NCBI RefSeq assembly: GCF_023544465.1
Contig: NZ_JALPVL010000007.1
Location: 124,001 to 188,000 of the forward strand
Direction of reading: 5' to 3'
Length of the DNA stretch: 64,000 nucleotides
DNA from: Paractinoplanes maris
GTDB lineage: Bacteria; Actinomycetota; Actinomycetes; Mycobacteriales; Micromonosporaceae
This document shows, piece by piece, positions 16,381 to 24,035 of this stretch (positions are counted from its first letter, which is position 1; the number at the start of each line of letters is the position of its first letter). The translations under genes were made by a program, and so were the position numbers. The notes beneath the pieces are model-generated. The model was not told the DNA's origin. It saw only the letters and a program-made list of their open reading frames with translations, and made no database searches.

Positions 16381-19108
16381 AGCGCGGGCGCAGGGTTGTA
16401 GCGAGTTCGCGCCGGGACGTGATGCCCAGCTTGAGATACACCTTGCGCAGGTGCCACTCGACAGTCCGCGGACTCAGGAACAACGTTGCCGCGATCCCCG
16501 GATTGGTCTCCCCGGTCGCCGCCAGCCGCGCCACCGCCGCCTCCTGCGCTGTCAGAGCGGCCAGGTCGGCCGCCCCCTCGACGTGCCGGCGTACCGTTTC
16601 TCCTGTCGCAGCCAGTTCACGCCCGGCCCGCTCGGCGAAAGCTTCGGCGCCCATCGAGGTGAACGCCTCGTGTGCCGCCCGCAGATGCGGCCGCGCCTCG
16701 GTGCGGCGATTGCCGCGGCGCAGCCACTCACCGAAGAGCAACTGGGCCCGGAAACCCTCGATCGCCGTCTCCGCGGTGGTGAGCAACTCGACTGCCTCCC
16801 GATAGCGTTCCTCGGCTTTCTGCGGTGGGCCGGCGAGGGCATCAGCGAGCGCCTGCAGGCCCAGTGCCGATGGGGCGCCGGCCGCTGTGGTCTGCTCAGC
16901 GAGCCGCTCCCGTGCCTCTCCCGCCGTCGGCAGATCCCCAGCTCGTACGGCTGCTTCGACGAGTTCGCTCAGCAACCGGCCGTGCAGGGCCAAATCTTCG
17001 TAGGCGGCGCCGTCCCGGGCGGCGTCCAGGGCGGCCTGGTGATCTCCGAGCCCGTTGCCGAGCACTGCTTTGGCGTAGCTGGCCAAGCTGTGCAGCCGGC
17101 CGTCACCGCGCTCGGTGGCGTCGCGCAGCTTCGAGTCGATCAGCTGAAGGGCCGGCTCTTGGTGACCCCGGTACGCGGCCAATTGCAGCTTGGCGGACTG
17201 CTGGACCGACCCGCCGGTCGCCTGGGTGACTGCGTCGGCCTCCGCCAGCAAATTCGTGGCGCCGGCGAAGCGGCCGGCGAACAGCAGGCTGCCGGCCCGC
17301 AACATCAGCGCGGCGGGCAGCAGGGAGAGCGCGCCGGTCTCGCGGGCGAAACAGACGGCTTGCTCACTCATCCGGTTGACGAGATCCATCCGATGAACCT
17401 CGTGCGCGACCGGTGACGCCAGCCAGATCAGGCTGACGTCCTCCGGCGCGCCCATCGCGTCCAGAGCGCTGCGCAACGCCGGCATCGCCGCGGCCCGGCC
17501 GTCGAGGACCCAGGAGACGAGGCCGGCCAGCAGCAGATCGGGGAAGCTCCGCCCGCACGGCACATCACGCGCTTCCTCGGCGGCCCGGCGCAGATCCTGG
17601 CCACCGAACCGGCCCGCGTACACCGCCGCGCCGATCGCAGTGAGGTACGCGTCGCGAGCGGCGTCCCGGTCGAACCTCCGGAGCCGGTTGGCGGCGGCGA
17701 GCAGGGCCGGCCCCGCCGTGCGGCCGGGGGTGAGCACGAATGTCACGTGTGCGCGCAGCCGCTCAGCCCGGGCGCGTTCGAAGTCGGACAGTGGCGTCAG
17801 TTCGGCTACAGCCAGCAGGTCCGGGACCTGAGCGTACGAGCCGGCGGTGGCCCGGGCGGCGGCAGCGTCCACCAGCAGCGCGCCACGGCGGGCCGGCTCC
17901 CCGGTCAATGCCGCCGCACGTTCCAGGAAGGCTGCGGCCGCTGACCGCCCGCCGCGGGTCAGCGCCCGGCCGGCCAGTCGCACCAGTTCCTTGGCCACCT
18001 CGTCGTCCGGGCCGGCTGCGGCGTGCGCCTGATGCCAAGCCCGGCGGTCCGGATCGCGGACCGGATCGGTCACCTCGGCAAGGGCCTGATGCACCCGTCG
18101 CAAGTCGGCTGCGGTGCTGGAACGCCACGCCGCCGAGCGCACCAGCGGATGCCGGAACCGCACCCAGATGCCGAACTCGATCAGCCCGTCGGCCTCCGCC
18201 GGCGTCGCGGCCTCAGGCTCGACGCCGAGAAGGCGCAAGGCCCGCCACAGCAGCACGGTGTCACCGATCGGCTCGACCGCCGCGGCCAGCAGCACCGTAC
18301 GGGTGTCCGGTGGCAGCGCCGCGATCCGCCGGCGGAAGCCCTCCTCGACCCGGCCGGCCAGCGGCGCCGTGCTCAGGCCACCGAACCCGAACGCCAGCTC
18401 CGCCGACGACAGCCCGCGCGTCAGCTCCAGCAGCGCGAGTGGGTTGCCACGCGTTTCGGCGACGATCCGGTCCCGTACGCGCGCGTCCACCGGCCCGGCC
18501 AGCACCGAGTCCAGCAACTCCTGCGCGTCGGACTCCGGCAGGCCGGGCACCGCCAGCTCCGGCACCCCGGCAAGGACGTCACCGCCGTCCTGCTCTCGGA
18601 CGGCGAACACCAGCGCCACCGACTCGGCGTCGAGCCGCCGGGCGACGAAGGCCAGGATCAGCCCGGACAGCCGGTCCAGCCATTGCACGTCGTCGACCAG
18701 GCATACCAACGGCTCCTCCAGGGCAGCCTCGGCGAGGAGGCCTAGTGTCGCCATTCCCAGGACCAGCAGATCGGGGGTCGGGCCGCCGCTCAGTCCGAAC
18801 ACGATGTTGAGGGCGGCGCGTTGCGGCTCCGGCAGCCGGTTCAGGTGGTTCAGCAGCGGTGCGCACAACTGCTGCACTCCGGAATAGGCGATCTCCGACT
18901 CCGACTCCACCCCGGAGGTCCGCAGGACGCGTACGCGTGACCCGCGCCCGGCCAGGTAGTCGAGGAGCGCGGTCTTGCCGCTGCCCGCCTCGCCTCGCAG
19001 CACCAGGGCGCGGCTGCGCCCGGCACGGACCTCCAGCAACAGTCTGTCGAGGACGTGCTGTTCCTTCCGACGGCCGCGCAACGTGACGCCGTTCGTCGTG
19101 GTTGCCAT
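16379..19108 (-). CDS. LAL-type LuxR family regulator with AAA/STAND ATPase domain (LAL-3)
   Basis: 909 residues. Walker A is RGEAGSGKTALLDYL, Walker B-like is VCLVDDVQWLD, and the C-terminal HTH runs from LTAQEAAVARLAATGETNPG to SPRTVEWHLRKVYLKLGIT. It is clearly the closest paralogue of LAL-2: the stretches VESESEIAYS and RDRIVAETRGNPLALLEL are near-identical. The start was placed at ATG 19108 so that the protein begins like its paralogues; an in-frame upstream codon at 19189 would add 27 residues. The ribosome site is weak (GGCGGC). The scrambled two-component remnants begin 137 nt upstream of its start. Confidence 0.94.
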   Translation of the reverse strand: MATTTNGVTLRGRRKEQHVLDRLLLEVRAGRSRALVLRGEAGSGKTALLDYLAGRGSRVRVLRTSGVESESEIAYSGVQQLCAPLLNHLNRLPEPQRAALNIVFGLSGGPTPDLLVLGMATLGLLAEAALEEPLVCLVDDVQWLDRLSGLILAFVARRLDAESVALVFAVREQDGGDVLAGVPELAVPGLPESDAQELLDSVLAGPVDARVRDRIVAETRGNPLALLELTRGLSSAELAFGFGGLSTAPLAGRVEEGFRRRIAALPPDTRTVLLAAAVEPIGDTVLLWRALRLLGVEPEAATPAEADGLIEFGIWVRFRHPLVRSAAWRSSTAADLRRVHQALAEVTDPVRDPDRRAWHQAHAAAGPDDEVAKELVRLAGRALTRGGRSAAAAFLERAAALTGEPARRGALLVDAAAARATAGSYAQVPDLLAVAELTPLSDFERARAERLRAHVTFVLTPGRTAGPALLAAANRLRRFDRDAARDAYLTAIGAAVYAGRFGGQDLRRAAEEARDVPCGRSFPDLLLAGLVSWVLDGRAAAMPALRSALDAMGAPEDVSLIWLASPVAHEVHRMDLVNRMSEQAVCFARETGALSLLPAALMLRAGSLLFAGRFAGATNLLAEADAVTQATGGSVQQSAKLQLAAYRGHQEPALQLIDSKLRDATERGDGRLHSLASYAKAVLGNGLGDHQAALDAARDGAAYEDLALHGRLLSELVEAAVRAGDLPTAGEARERLAEQTTAAGAPSALGLQALADALAGPPQKAEERYREAVELLTTAETAIEGFRAQLLFGEWLRRGNRRTEARPHLRAAHEAFTSMGAEAFAERAGRELAATGETVRRHVEGAADLAALTAQEAAVARLAATGETNPGIAATLFLSPRTVEWHLRKVYLKLGITSRRELATTLRPR

Positions 19109-19245
19109 GGCTATGCCGCCGTCGGTTCGGCGCGGGCGATGTCCCGCTCCAGCTGGTCGATGGACGCGCACGGAGGCCGGTGTTCGCACATGCCATCAGT
19201 GTGGGAAAGACGACCGCCCGGCACATCGCGGCCAGCCCGACTCTC

Positions 19246-19269
19246 CGGATACCAGCTAGCTGGTATCCG
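19246..19269. repeat. Perfect 24-bp palindrome
   Basis: The half-site CGGATACCAGCT is followed directly by its reverse complement, with no mismatch and no spacer. It lies 44 nt upstream of the ATG of the response-regulator remnant and 137 nt upstream of LAL-3. It could be an operator for either gene, or a leftover of the lost two-component system's promoter. Confidence 0.6.
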
Positions 19270-19313
19270 TGGCACTCGTGCGGTAGTCATAGTCTTTCAC
19301 CTTCAGGGGGATC

Positions 19314-19465
19314 ATGAGTGGCTTGCGCGTGGTGTTGGCGAAGGACGACGTCCTGTTGCGGGAGGGCATCGCCGGCCTCCTGGACCGCTCGGGACTGATG
19401 GCGCAGGGCAGTCCAACGCCAGCATCGCCCGGCGGTTGTTCATCGCCGAGGACACGGTAGAGAAG
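19314..19465 (+). pseudogene. Response regulator remnant (receiver start joined to LuxR HTH end)
   Basis: The ATG at 19314, with a CAGGGGG site, starts SGLRVVLAKDDVLLREGIAG followed by LLDRSGL, the first strand and helix of a NarL/LuxR receiver domain. The sequence then jumps straight to LMAQG and, after a one-base shift near 19406, to QSNASIARRLFIAEDTVEK, the recognition part of a LuxR HTH. About 150 residues between these points are missing. At 19465 it abuts the inverted end of the histidine kinase remnant. It is a deletion product and cannot be functional. Confidence 0.75.
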
Positions 19466-20451
19466 CCGCAGCGCGAGCGCGACGAGCCGCTGCTGCGCAC
19501 CGTCGTGCAGATCCCGCTCGATACGACGGCGAGCCTCATCGGCGGCGGCCACGATCCGAGCCCGGGAACTGATCAGCTCCGCATGGCTCTGCGCGTCGGC
19601 GACCGCGGTCGCCACCAACTCGGTGAACTCGGCCATCCGCGCCTCGGTGTCGTCCGGCAGCCGGCCCTCACCGGAACCCACCGCGATCATTCCCCATAGC
19701 GGGCCGTTGACGTGGATGGGCATGCCCACAGCGGAGATCAGGCCCTCAGCGGCGTACTTCTGCCCGCCGGGAAGATCACGGTAGTCGTCCACCGGGCAGT
19801 CTGCCCGGAGCGCTGCACGGTCGCGGTCAGCCCAGTCGGCGGGTAGCCCTTCCAAGCGTGGCCGACCTGCACGTGCGGGCCAGTGGTGCCCTCGTTGGCC
19901 AATAGCGTCGCGGTGCCGTCCAGTTCGTACCGGATCAGCCGAGCCGTGCCGTTGCCGAAGTGACGCAACACCTCCTTGGTCACAGCCGCGAACACCACGT
20001 CCGGCGCCACCCCCTGCGCGATGAGCAGGGCCAGGCGGCGCAGCGCCTCCTGTGTCCCGGCCAGGACGCGCAGCTCCTGTTCGGCCTGGGTGTTGGCGAT
20101 GGCCACAGCCGCAAGCTCGATGAAGTCGCGGATCCGAGACTCGGTGCCGGCGGGAAAGTCCTCCGCTTCCCCCGTGGCCGGCTCGTCGCGGCGAGCCACG
20201 AAGGTCGCGTCAGCGCCGATCAGGCCAGCCAGCTCATCGGCGACCGCGGTGAACACGGCGGCGGGCCGGGCCCCACCAGCGACCAGGGTGGCTACCCGCC
20301 GCAAGGCGGCCTGCTCCTGCGCCAGGTCACCGTGGGCCCGATCAGACTCCACGACACGCCGGCCGGCGGCCGTCGCCACCGCTCCCACGATCACCGCCAC
20401 CGTGACGAACATGGCGAGCACGATGAGGGCGTTGCTGTTTACCTCCCCCAT
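19466..20451 (-). pseudogene. GAF-domain sensor histidine kinase remnant (frameshift, catalytic domain lost)
   Basis: It starts at ATG 20451 with one membrane helix (NALIVLAMFVTVAVIVGAVA), then two GAF-like segments (one around AVFTAVADELAGLIGADATF, one around VVFAAVTKEVLRHFGNGTA). A one-base loss near 19792 breaks the frame before YRDLPGGQKYAAEGLISAVG. In the new frame the kinase dimerisation motif RRIERDLHDGAQQRLVALAL is intact, but the protein ends there: the HATPase domain is absent and the DNA switches to the inverted response-regulator remnant. Confidence 0.78.
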
Positions 20452-20507
20452 CGCCCAACGAATGCCCTGCGTGTGCCGCGTTACAGAAAGGCAGGTGACG
20501 GGGTCGG

Positions 20508-20636
20508 GCTCGGCGGCGCTCACGGGCGCGCCCGGGAAAAGTACGCCGGGCGTCGTCGGCCCACTCGTCCGGCGCCTCCCAGCTGCCGAAGTGGCCGAGC
20601 GACGTTCAGGATCGCCCCGTTGAAGACGAGTGGGCA
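20508..20636 (-). pseudogene. Remnant of an epoxide hydrolase C-terminus and the start of a coupled MFS gene
   Basis: Reading leftward, GHFGSWEAPDEWADDARRTF then PGRAR matches the C-terminus of the epoxide hydrolase ending at 31306 (GHFGTWEVPDEWADDARRTF then HGRAR). The DNA similarity continues through CGTGAGCGCCGCCG, which corresponds to the stop/start overlap of that gene with its MFS partner (CGATGAGCGCCGCCG). A frame disruption separates it from an upstream piece reading VFNGAILNVAR. It is the scar of a second copy of the epoxide hydrolase/MFS pair. Confidence 0.6.
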
Positions 20637-20743
20637 GCTGGGCAATCGACAAGACAAGGGCGAGATGCCGGTTCTCGGTGCCCCACATGGAAGGTCTCCA
20701 GCTTTCGCGGCTCCGCCCCGGGCGGAGACGGAGCCGAAGAAGG

Positions 20744-21961
20744 TCAGCGCAGTTTGCGGAAGGTGTCGCGGAGGTCGTTGATCCAGGCCTCGGGGTTCTC
20801 GAGAGCGCCGAAGTGGCCGCCCTTGCGGTGGGCCTTGACGTTGACCGGGTTGTACCAGTCGCGGGTGGGGCCGTTCTCGAAGGCAGCGATGCGTTCCTGG
20901 GGTGTGCGGACGCCGATCGGGTTGACGTCGCCGAGCGTCAGGGTGAAGCCGGCCGGGGCCTCGATCTGCGGGGTGCGATCGTGTGACGGCGTCCACGGGT
21001 AGCGTTCCGCATTGCGGTAGACGCGGATCGACGAGCCGAGCGCCTGGTTCACCCAGAAAATGGTGGCGGCGGTCAGGATGAAGTCGCGGGGAAAGACCTC
21101 GTCGAAGTCGTCGGTCCAGCGGTCGCTCCATGTCTGCCACTTGCGGAGCAGCCAGGCGAGCATGCCGGCCGGGGAGTCGTTGAAGCCATGGGCGACGGTC
21201 TGGCCGTCGAGCATGTGCACCGCGACATGGGCAGCGTAAGTGTCGACGAACTTACGCATGTCGTCCTTGAGCATCGGTGAGGCGTCCGCGGGCAGGTCGG
21301 CGCCGCCGGTCAGGTCCCAGAAGCGGTCGCCGCTGAAGATGCCCGGCACCATTTCCACGCCGGTGTGCAGGCCGTAGAGGTCCTCGGCGTATTTGTGGCC
21401 CAGCTGGGCTTGGATGAGGGCGCCGTAGTCGGAGCCGCCGACGGCGAACTTCTTGTAGCCGAGGACGCCGGTCATCAGCTCGTGGAAGAGGTCGGCCATC
21501 TTCCAGTAGTTGAGATCGCCGCGCCCGAGCGGCGTGGAGAAGCCGAAGCCAGGCAGGTCCGGCACGATGACGTCGAAGGCGTCGCCGGGGTCACCTCCGT
21601 ACGCAGCCGGGTCGGTCAGCGGGCGAATGATCTTGTTATATGACGTGGACGGCCACGGCCAGCCGTGCAGCAACAGCAGCGGGATCGGCTCCGGGCCCCG
21701 GCCCGGCTCGCGGATGAACTGGATCGGGGTGCCACCGACCTCGACGCGATGCCGGGTGAAGGTGTTCAACTCCTTCTCGGCCCGACGCCAGTCGTAGCTG
21801 TCGGCCCAGTACTCAACAAGCGGCTTGAGGCGCGCGGTGCTGAGCCCGTAGTACTCGTTCTCATTGTCGAGATCCTGGGCGAACCGGGTCGCCTTCAGCC
21901 GGCGCTTGAGGTCGTCGAGGGCCTCCTGCGGGACGTTGATGGTGAAGCGCTCGAGTTCCAT
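20744..21961 (-). CDS. Epoxide hydrolase, microsomal (EHN domain) type
   Basis: 405 residues. The N-terminal EHN cap (about 1-105; FTINVPQEALDDLKRRLKAT, then YWADSYDWRRAEKELNTF) is followed by an alpha/beta hydrolase core with oxyanion motif LLHGWPWP, nucleophile Asp in GGSDYGALI (about residue 180) and the catalytic His in KGGHFGALENPEAW near the end. Family reaction: opening of an epoxide to a vicinal diol. The ATG at 21961 follows AAAGGA. It lies 12 nt downstream of the NTF2-fold gene and shares its promoter, which carries a TGGACT palindrome next to a TetR gene. Confidence 0.93.
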   Translation of the reverse strand: MELERFTINVPQEALDDLKRRLKATRFAQDLDNENEYYGLSTARLKPLVEYWADSYDWRRAEKELNTFTRHRVEVGGTPIQFIREPGRGPEPIPLLLLHGWPWPSTSYNKIIRPLTDPAAYGGDPGDAFDVIVPDLPGFGFSTPLGRGDLNYWKMADLFHELMTGVLGYKKFAVGGSDYGALIQAQLGHKYAEDLYGLHTGVEMVPGIFSGDRFWDLTGGADLPADASPMLKDDMRKFVDTYAAHVAVHMLDGQTVAHGFNDSPAGMLAWLLRKWQTWSDRWTDDFDEVFPRDFILTAATIFWVNQALGSSIRVYRNAERYPWTPSHDRTPQIEAPAGFTLTLGDVNPIGVRTPQERIAAFENGPTRDWYNPVNVKAHRKGGHFGALENPEAWINDLRDTFRKLR

Positions 21962-21973
21962 GGGATTGTCCTT

Positions 21974-22432
21974 TCAGTACGTGAAGTCGAGTCGGAGCCG
22001 CGTCTGCACAAGGTCGGCGATCTGCCAGGAGTCGCCGGCCTTGACGAAACGCGCGCGGTAGTGCCCGTACCCGTGCATGCCTTTGAAGGGGAAATCCGCG
22101 GAGACTTCGGCGCCCTCCGGCCGGATGATGATGTCCTCCATGGCGAAGACGCCCCGGGCCTCACCGGCCGAGTCGACATCGATCTCATCGGAGAACAGGT
22201 GGTGGATCAACGTGTCGTCCGGGGTGTTGCTACCGCCGACGGTGGCCGCGATCTGCTCACGCCCTTCCATCCTGAGCCAGACGCTTCCGTCCGGCTTGTG
22301 CGGGGTGAAGGCGCCGTTCGGGGTGAACAGCTCGGCCAGGTCCCGCCAGCGGTGATGGTCGGCGTAACGCACGTACCGGGCCATGACCCGGCGAATCTCC
22401 TCGACGATGCCGAGCCGCTCGATGGCGTCCAT
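21974..22432 (-). CDS. SnoaL/NTF2-fold protein
   Basis: 152 residues forming one SnoaL-like domain: EIRRVMARYVRYADHHRWRD, then LAELFTPNGAF, GREQIAATV and a C-terminal strand pair ending ADLVQTRLRL. Members of this fold include isomerases, cyclases and limonene epoxide hydrolase-like enzymes, and the substrate cannot be read off. The ATG at 22432 has an AAGGAGGAG site. It is the first gene of a two-gene operon with the epoxide hydrolase, 50 nt downstream of the palindromic operator. Confidence 0.88.
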   Translation of the reverse strand: MDAIERLGIVEEIRRVMARYVRYADHHRWRDLAELFTPNGAFTPHKPDGSVWLRMEGREQIAATVGGSNTPDDTLIHHLFSDEIDVDSAGEARGVFAMEDIIIRPEGAEVSADFPFKGMHGYGHYRARFVKAGDSWQIADLVQTRLRLDFTY

Positions 22433-22481
22433 CAGACTCTCCTCCTTGTTGTGCCTGGTAGCGCCAAGGTAGGTCAGCAGG

Positions 22482-22497
22482 AATGGACTGGCCAGTC
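22482..22497. promoter_or_regulatory. 16-bp palindromic TetR operator candidate
   Basis: TGGACTGGCCAGTCCA is a perfect palindrome between the TetR gene stop and the SnoaL/epoxide hydrolase operon. The same half-site TGGACT recurs at 29349, 29992 and 30027 around the paralogous TetR/epoxide hydrolase pair. Confidence 0.65.
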
Positions 22498-22516
22498 CAG
22501 AAATTCATGGTGCTGA

Positions 22517-23113
22517 TCACGGTCTCGAGCAGTGGCCCTTGAGGCCTTCGATCACGTTGTCCACAGCGGATTCCAGATAGTCGGTGCGTCCGGTGCTGGT
22601 CAGTAGCAGCACTCCGCCCTGGATACCGGCGATCAAGCTCGCGGCTGTGCGCGATGCGTCGACCTCGGATGAGACTTCGCCGGTCTCCTGCATACATCGG
22701 ATGCCGGTGACGATCGAGGTCTGCCAGCGGTCGATGAGATCGGTCAACACCGACTGCGCCGCCGGGATACGCCGGCCGGTGTCGCCCAGCAGTCCGCGCA
22801 GCGGGCACCGATCACCCTGCCTCACATATCGGTCGATCAGCCGATCTCGCCAACGCTGCCAAGCCATCCAGGACGTCAGGTCGCTCAGGTAAGGCTCTTG
22901 ATCGGACAGGACCTGGTCGGCCTCCCGTCGCACCACGGCCAGCAGCAATCCCTCCTTACCGTCGGGAAAATAGTGGAACAGCTGGCCCTTGCTGACGCCC
23001 GTACGGGCCATGACGTCTTCGAGGCGCAATTCGTCGACGCCGCGCTCGCGCAGTTCTGCCGTCGCACCGTCGACGATGCGGTGAAGGGTCCGTCTCCCCT
23101 TCGCGGTCAGCAT
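22517..23113 (-). CDS. TetR family regulator (adjacent to epoxide hydrolase operon)
   Basis: 198 residues. The N-terminal HTH reads LRLEDVMARTGVSKGQLFHY followed by FPDGKEGLLLAVV, and the rest is a helical ligand domain containing YVRQGDRCPLRGLL. It is a clear paralogue of the TetR protein at 29396 (shared FHYFP, DLTxWxxWQxWR and GDRCPL). The ATG at 23113 has a GGAG site; a GTG at 23122 is an alternative. It lies upstream of, and in line with, the SnoaL/epoxide hydrolase operon, with a palindrome in between. By family, it probably represses that operon until an electrophile or ester binds. Confidence 0.9.
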   Translation of the reverse strand: MLTAKGRRTLHRIVDGATAELRERGVDELRLEDVMARTGVSKGQLFHYFPDGKEGLLLAVVRREADQVLSDQEPYLSDLTSWMAWQRWRDRLIDRYVRQGDRCPLRGLLGDTGRRIPAAQSVLTDLIDRWQTSIVTGIRCMQETGEVSSEVDASRTAASLIAGIQGGVLLLTSTGRTDYLESAVDNVIEGLKGHCSRP

Positions 23114-23118
23114 GCGGG

Positions 23119-23262
23119 TCACTCCGCCGCCCCGTTCAGCACTGGCCGAGCGCAATCCGCCGGCTCTTCGCCGATGGCCGGGCGGGGGCCGACGGGCATG
23201 GTTCCCAGGTCCAGGTGGCTGACGCGAAGTCCGGAGCGGCCGATCAGGCAGTAGCGACTCAT
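23119..23262 (-). pseudogene. Aldo/keto reductase N-terminal remnant
   Basis: From ATG 23262 the frame reads MSRYCLIGRSGLRVSHLDLG then TMPVG, the first strand and cofactor-pocket start of aldo/keto reductases; compare MKYTTFGNRTGLRVSEIALG of the intact gene at 34764. After about 25 residues homology stops, and the TIM barrel with its catalytic tetrad is absent. Confidence 0.6.
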
Positions 23263-23417
23263 GACGGCTACGGTGTCGTCGAAATCGTTGGCACACAAGG
23301 CTCTGGAGTCCACACAGCCATGGTCCCGCGTGTTGCGACGCGCATTCAGGTGGCCCACCGGTGAGTCGGCCAGGGTGCACCACGGGGGTCAGCGCGTCAG
23401 GGCCTCCGGCGAAGAGG

Positions 23418-23795
23418 TCAGGCTTGGAGCAGACGTCGCGCGTATTCCGGATTACTGTAGTCCCGCCATGCGGCGATCTTGCCATCCCGAATTTCATAGA
23501 CGGCCAGATTCATGATGGGCGCGACCGGGCCGCCGGGAAGGCCGAGGCCATGAACTTGCTCCGCCAGGACGACGTCGCCGTCAACCGCCTGATTGACCGT
23601 CTCGAACCTGATCTGAGGGAAGGCGCGCATTACTCCACGCCACAAATCGATAACTGACTCGCGGCCGTGCACCGCGTCCTCGCCGTAGTTCTGGAAAACG
23701 ACATCATCGGCCAGGAAGCGCGACAGTTCGTCTGCGTTCTTGGTGTTGAAGGCTTCTACGAAATCTCGAACAAGTGCATCATTTCCGCCTGCCAC
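23418..23795 (-). CDS. SnoaL-like/limonene epoxide hydrolase-fold protein
   Basis: 125 residues from a GTG at 23795 preceded by GAGGAG. It has the NTF2/SnoaL pattern ALVRDFVEAFNTKNADELSR then FLADDVVFQNYGEDAVHGRE, with a C-terminal AVYEIRDGKIAAWRDYSNP. The final IRDGKIAxWRDY is typical of limonene-1,2-epoxide hydrolase-like and ketosteroid isomerase-like members. It is divergent from LAL-4 across 240 nt, so it is a candidate target of LAL-4. Confidence 0.85.
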   Translation of the reverse strand: MAGGNDALVRDFVEAFNTKNADELSRFLADDVVFQNYGEDAVHGRESVIDLWRGVMRAFPQIRFETVNQAVDGDVVLAEQVHGLGLPGGPVAPIMNLAVYEIRDGKIAAWRDYSNPEYARRLLQA

Positions 23796-24035
23796 GGTGT
23801 ACTCCTCGTCTGCCTGTATCGCACGATCGTCCTGCTTGCACTCCCTACCACGGCCGCAATCGCACATCGTTCACGCGAGTGTTATGCGCCACATCTGTTC
23901 TCGAGAGAGCAGAGTGCAGGTGCTTTTCTCGAACACGGTCGCCTCGCTATCGGGCGACGGCGAGGAGCACGTGTCGTGAACCTCCCGACAATTCCTGCGT
24001 GGTGTCCTACAGAGGATCAATGCACGGAGGCGGAG

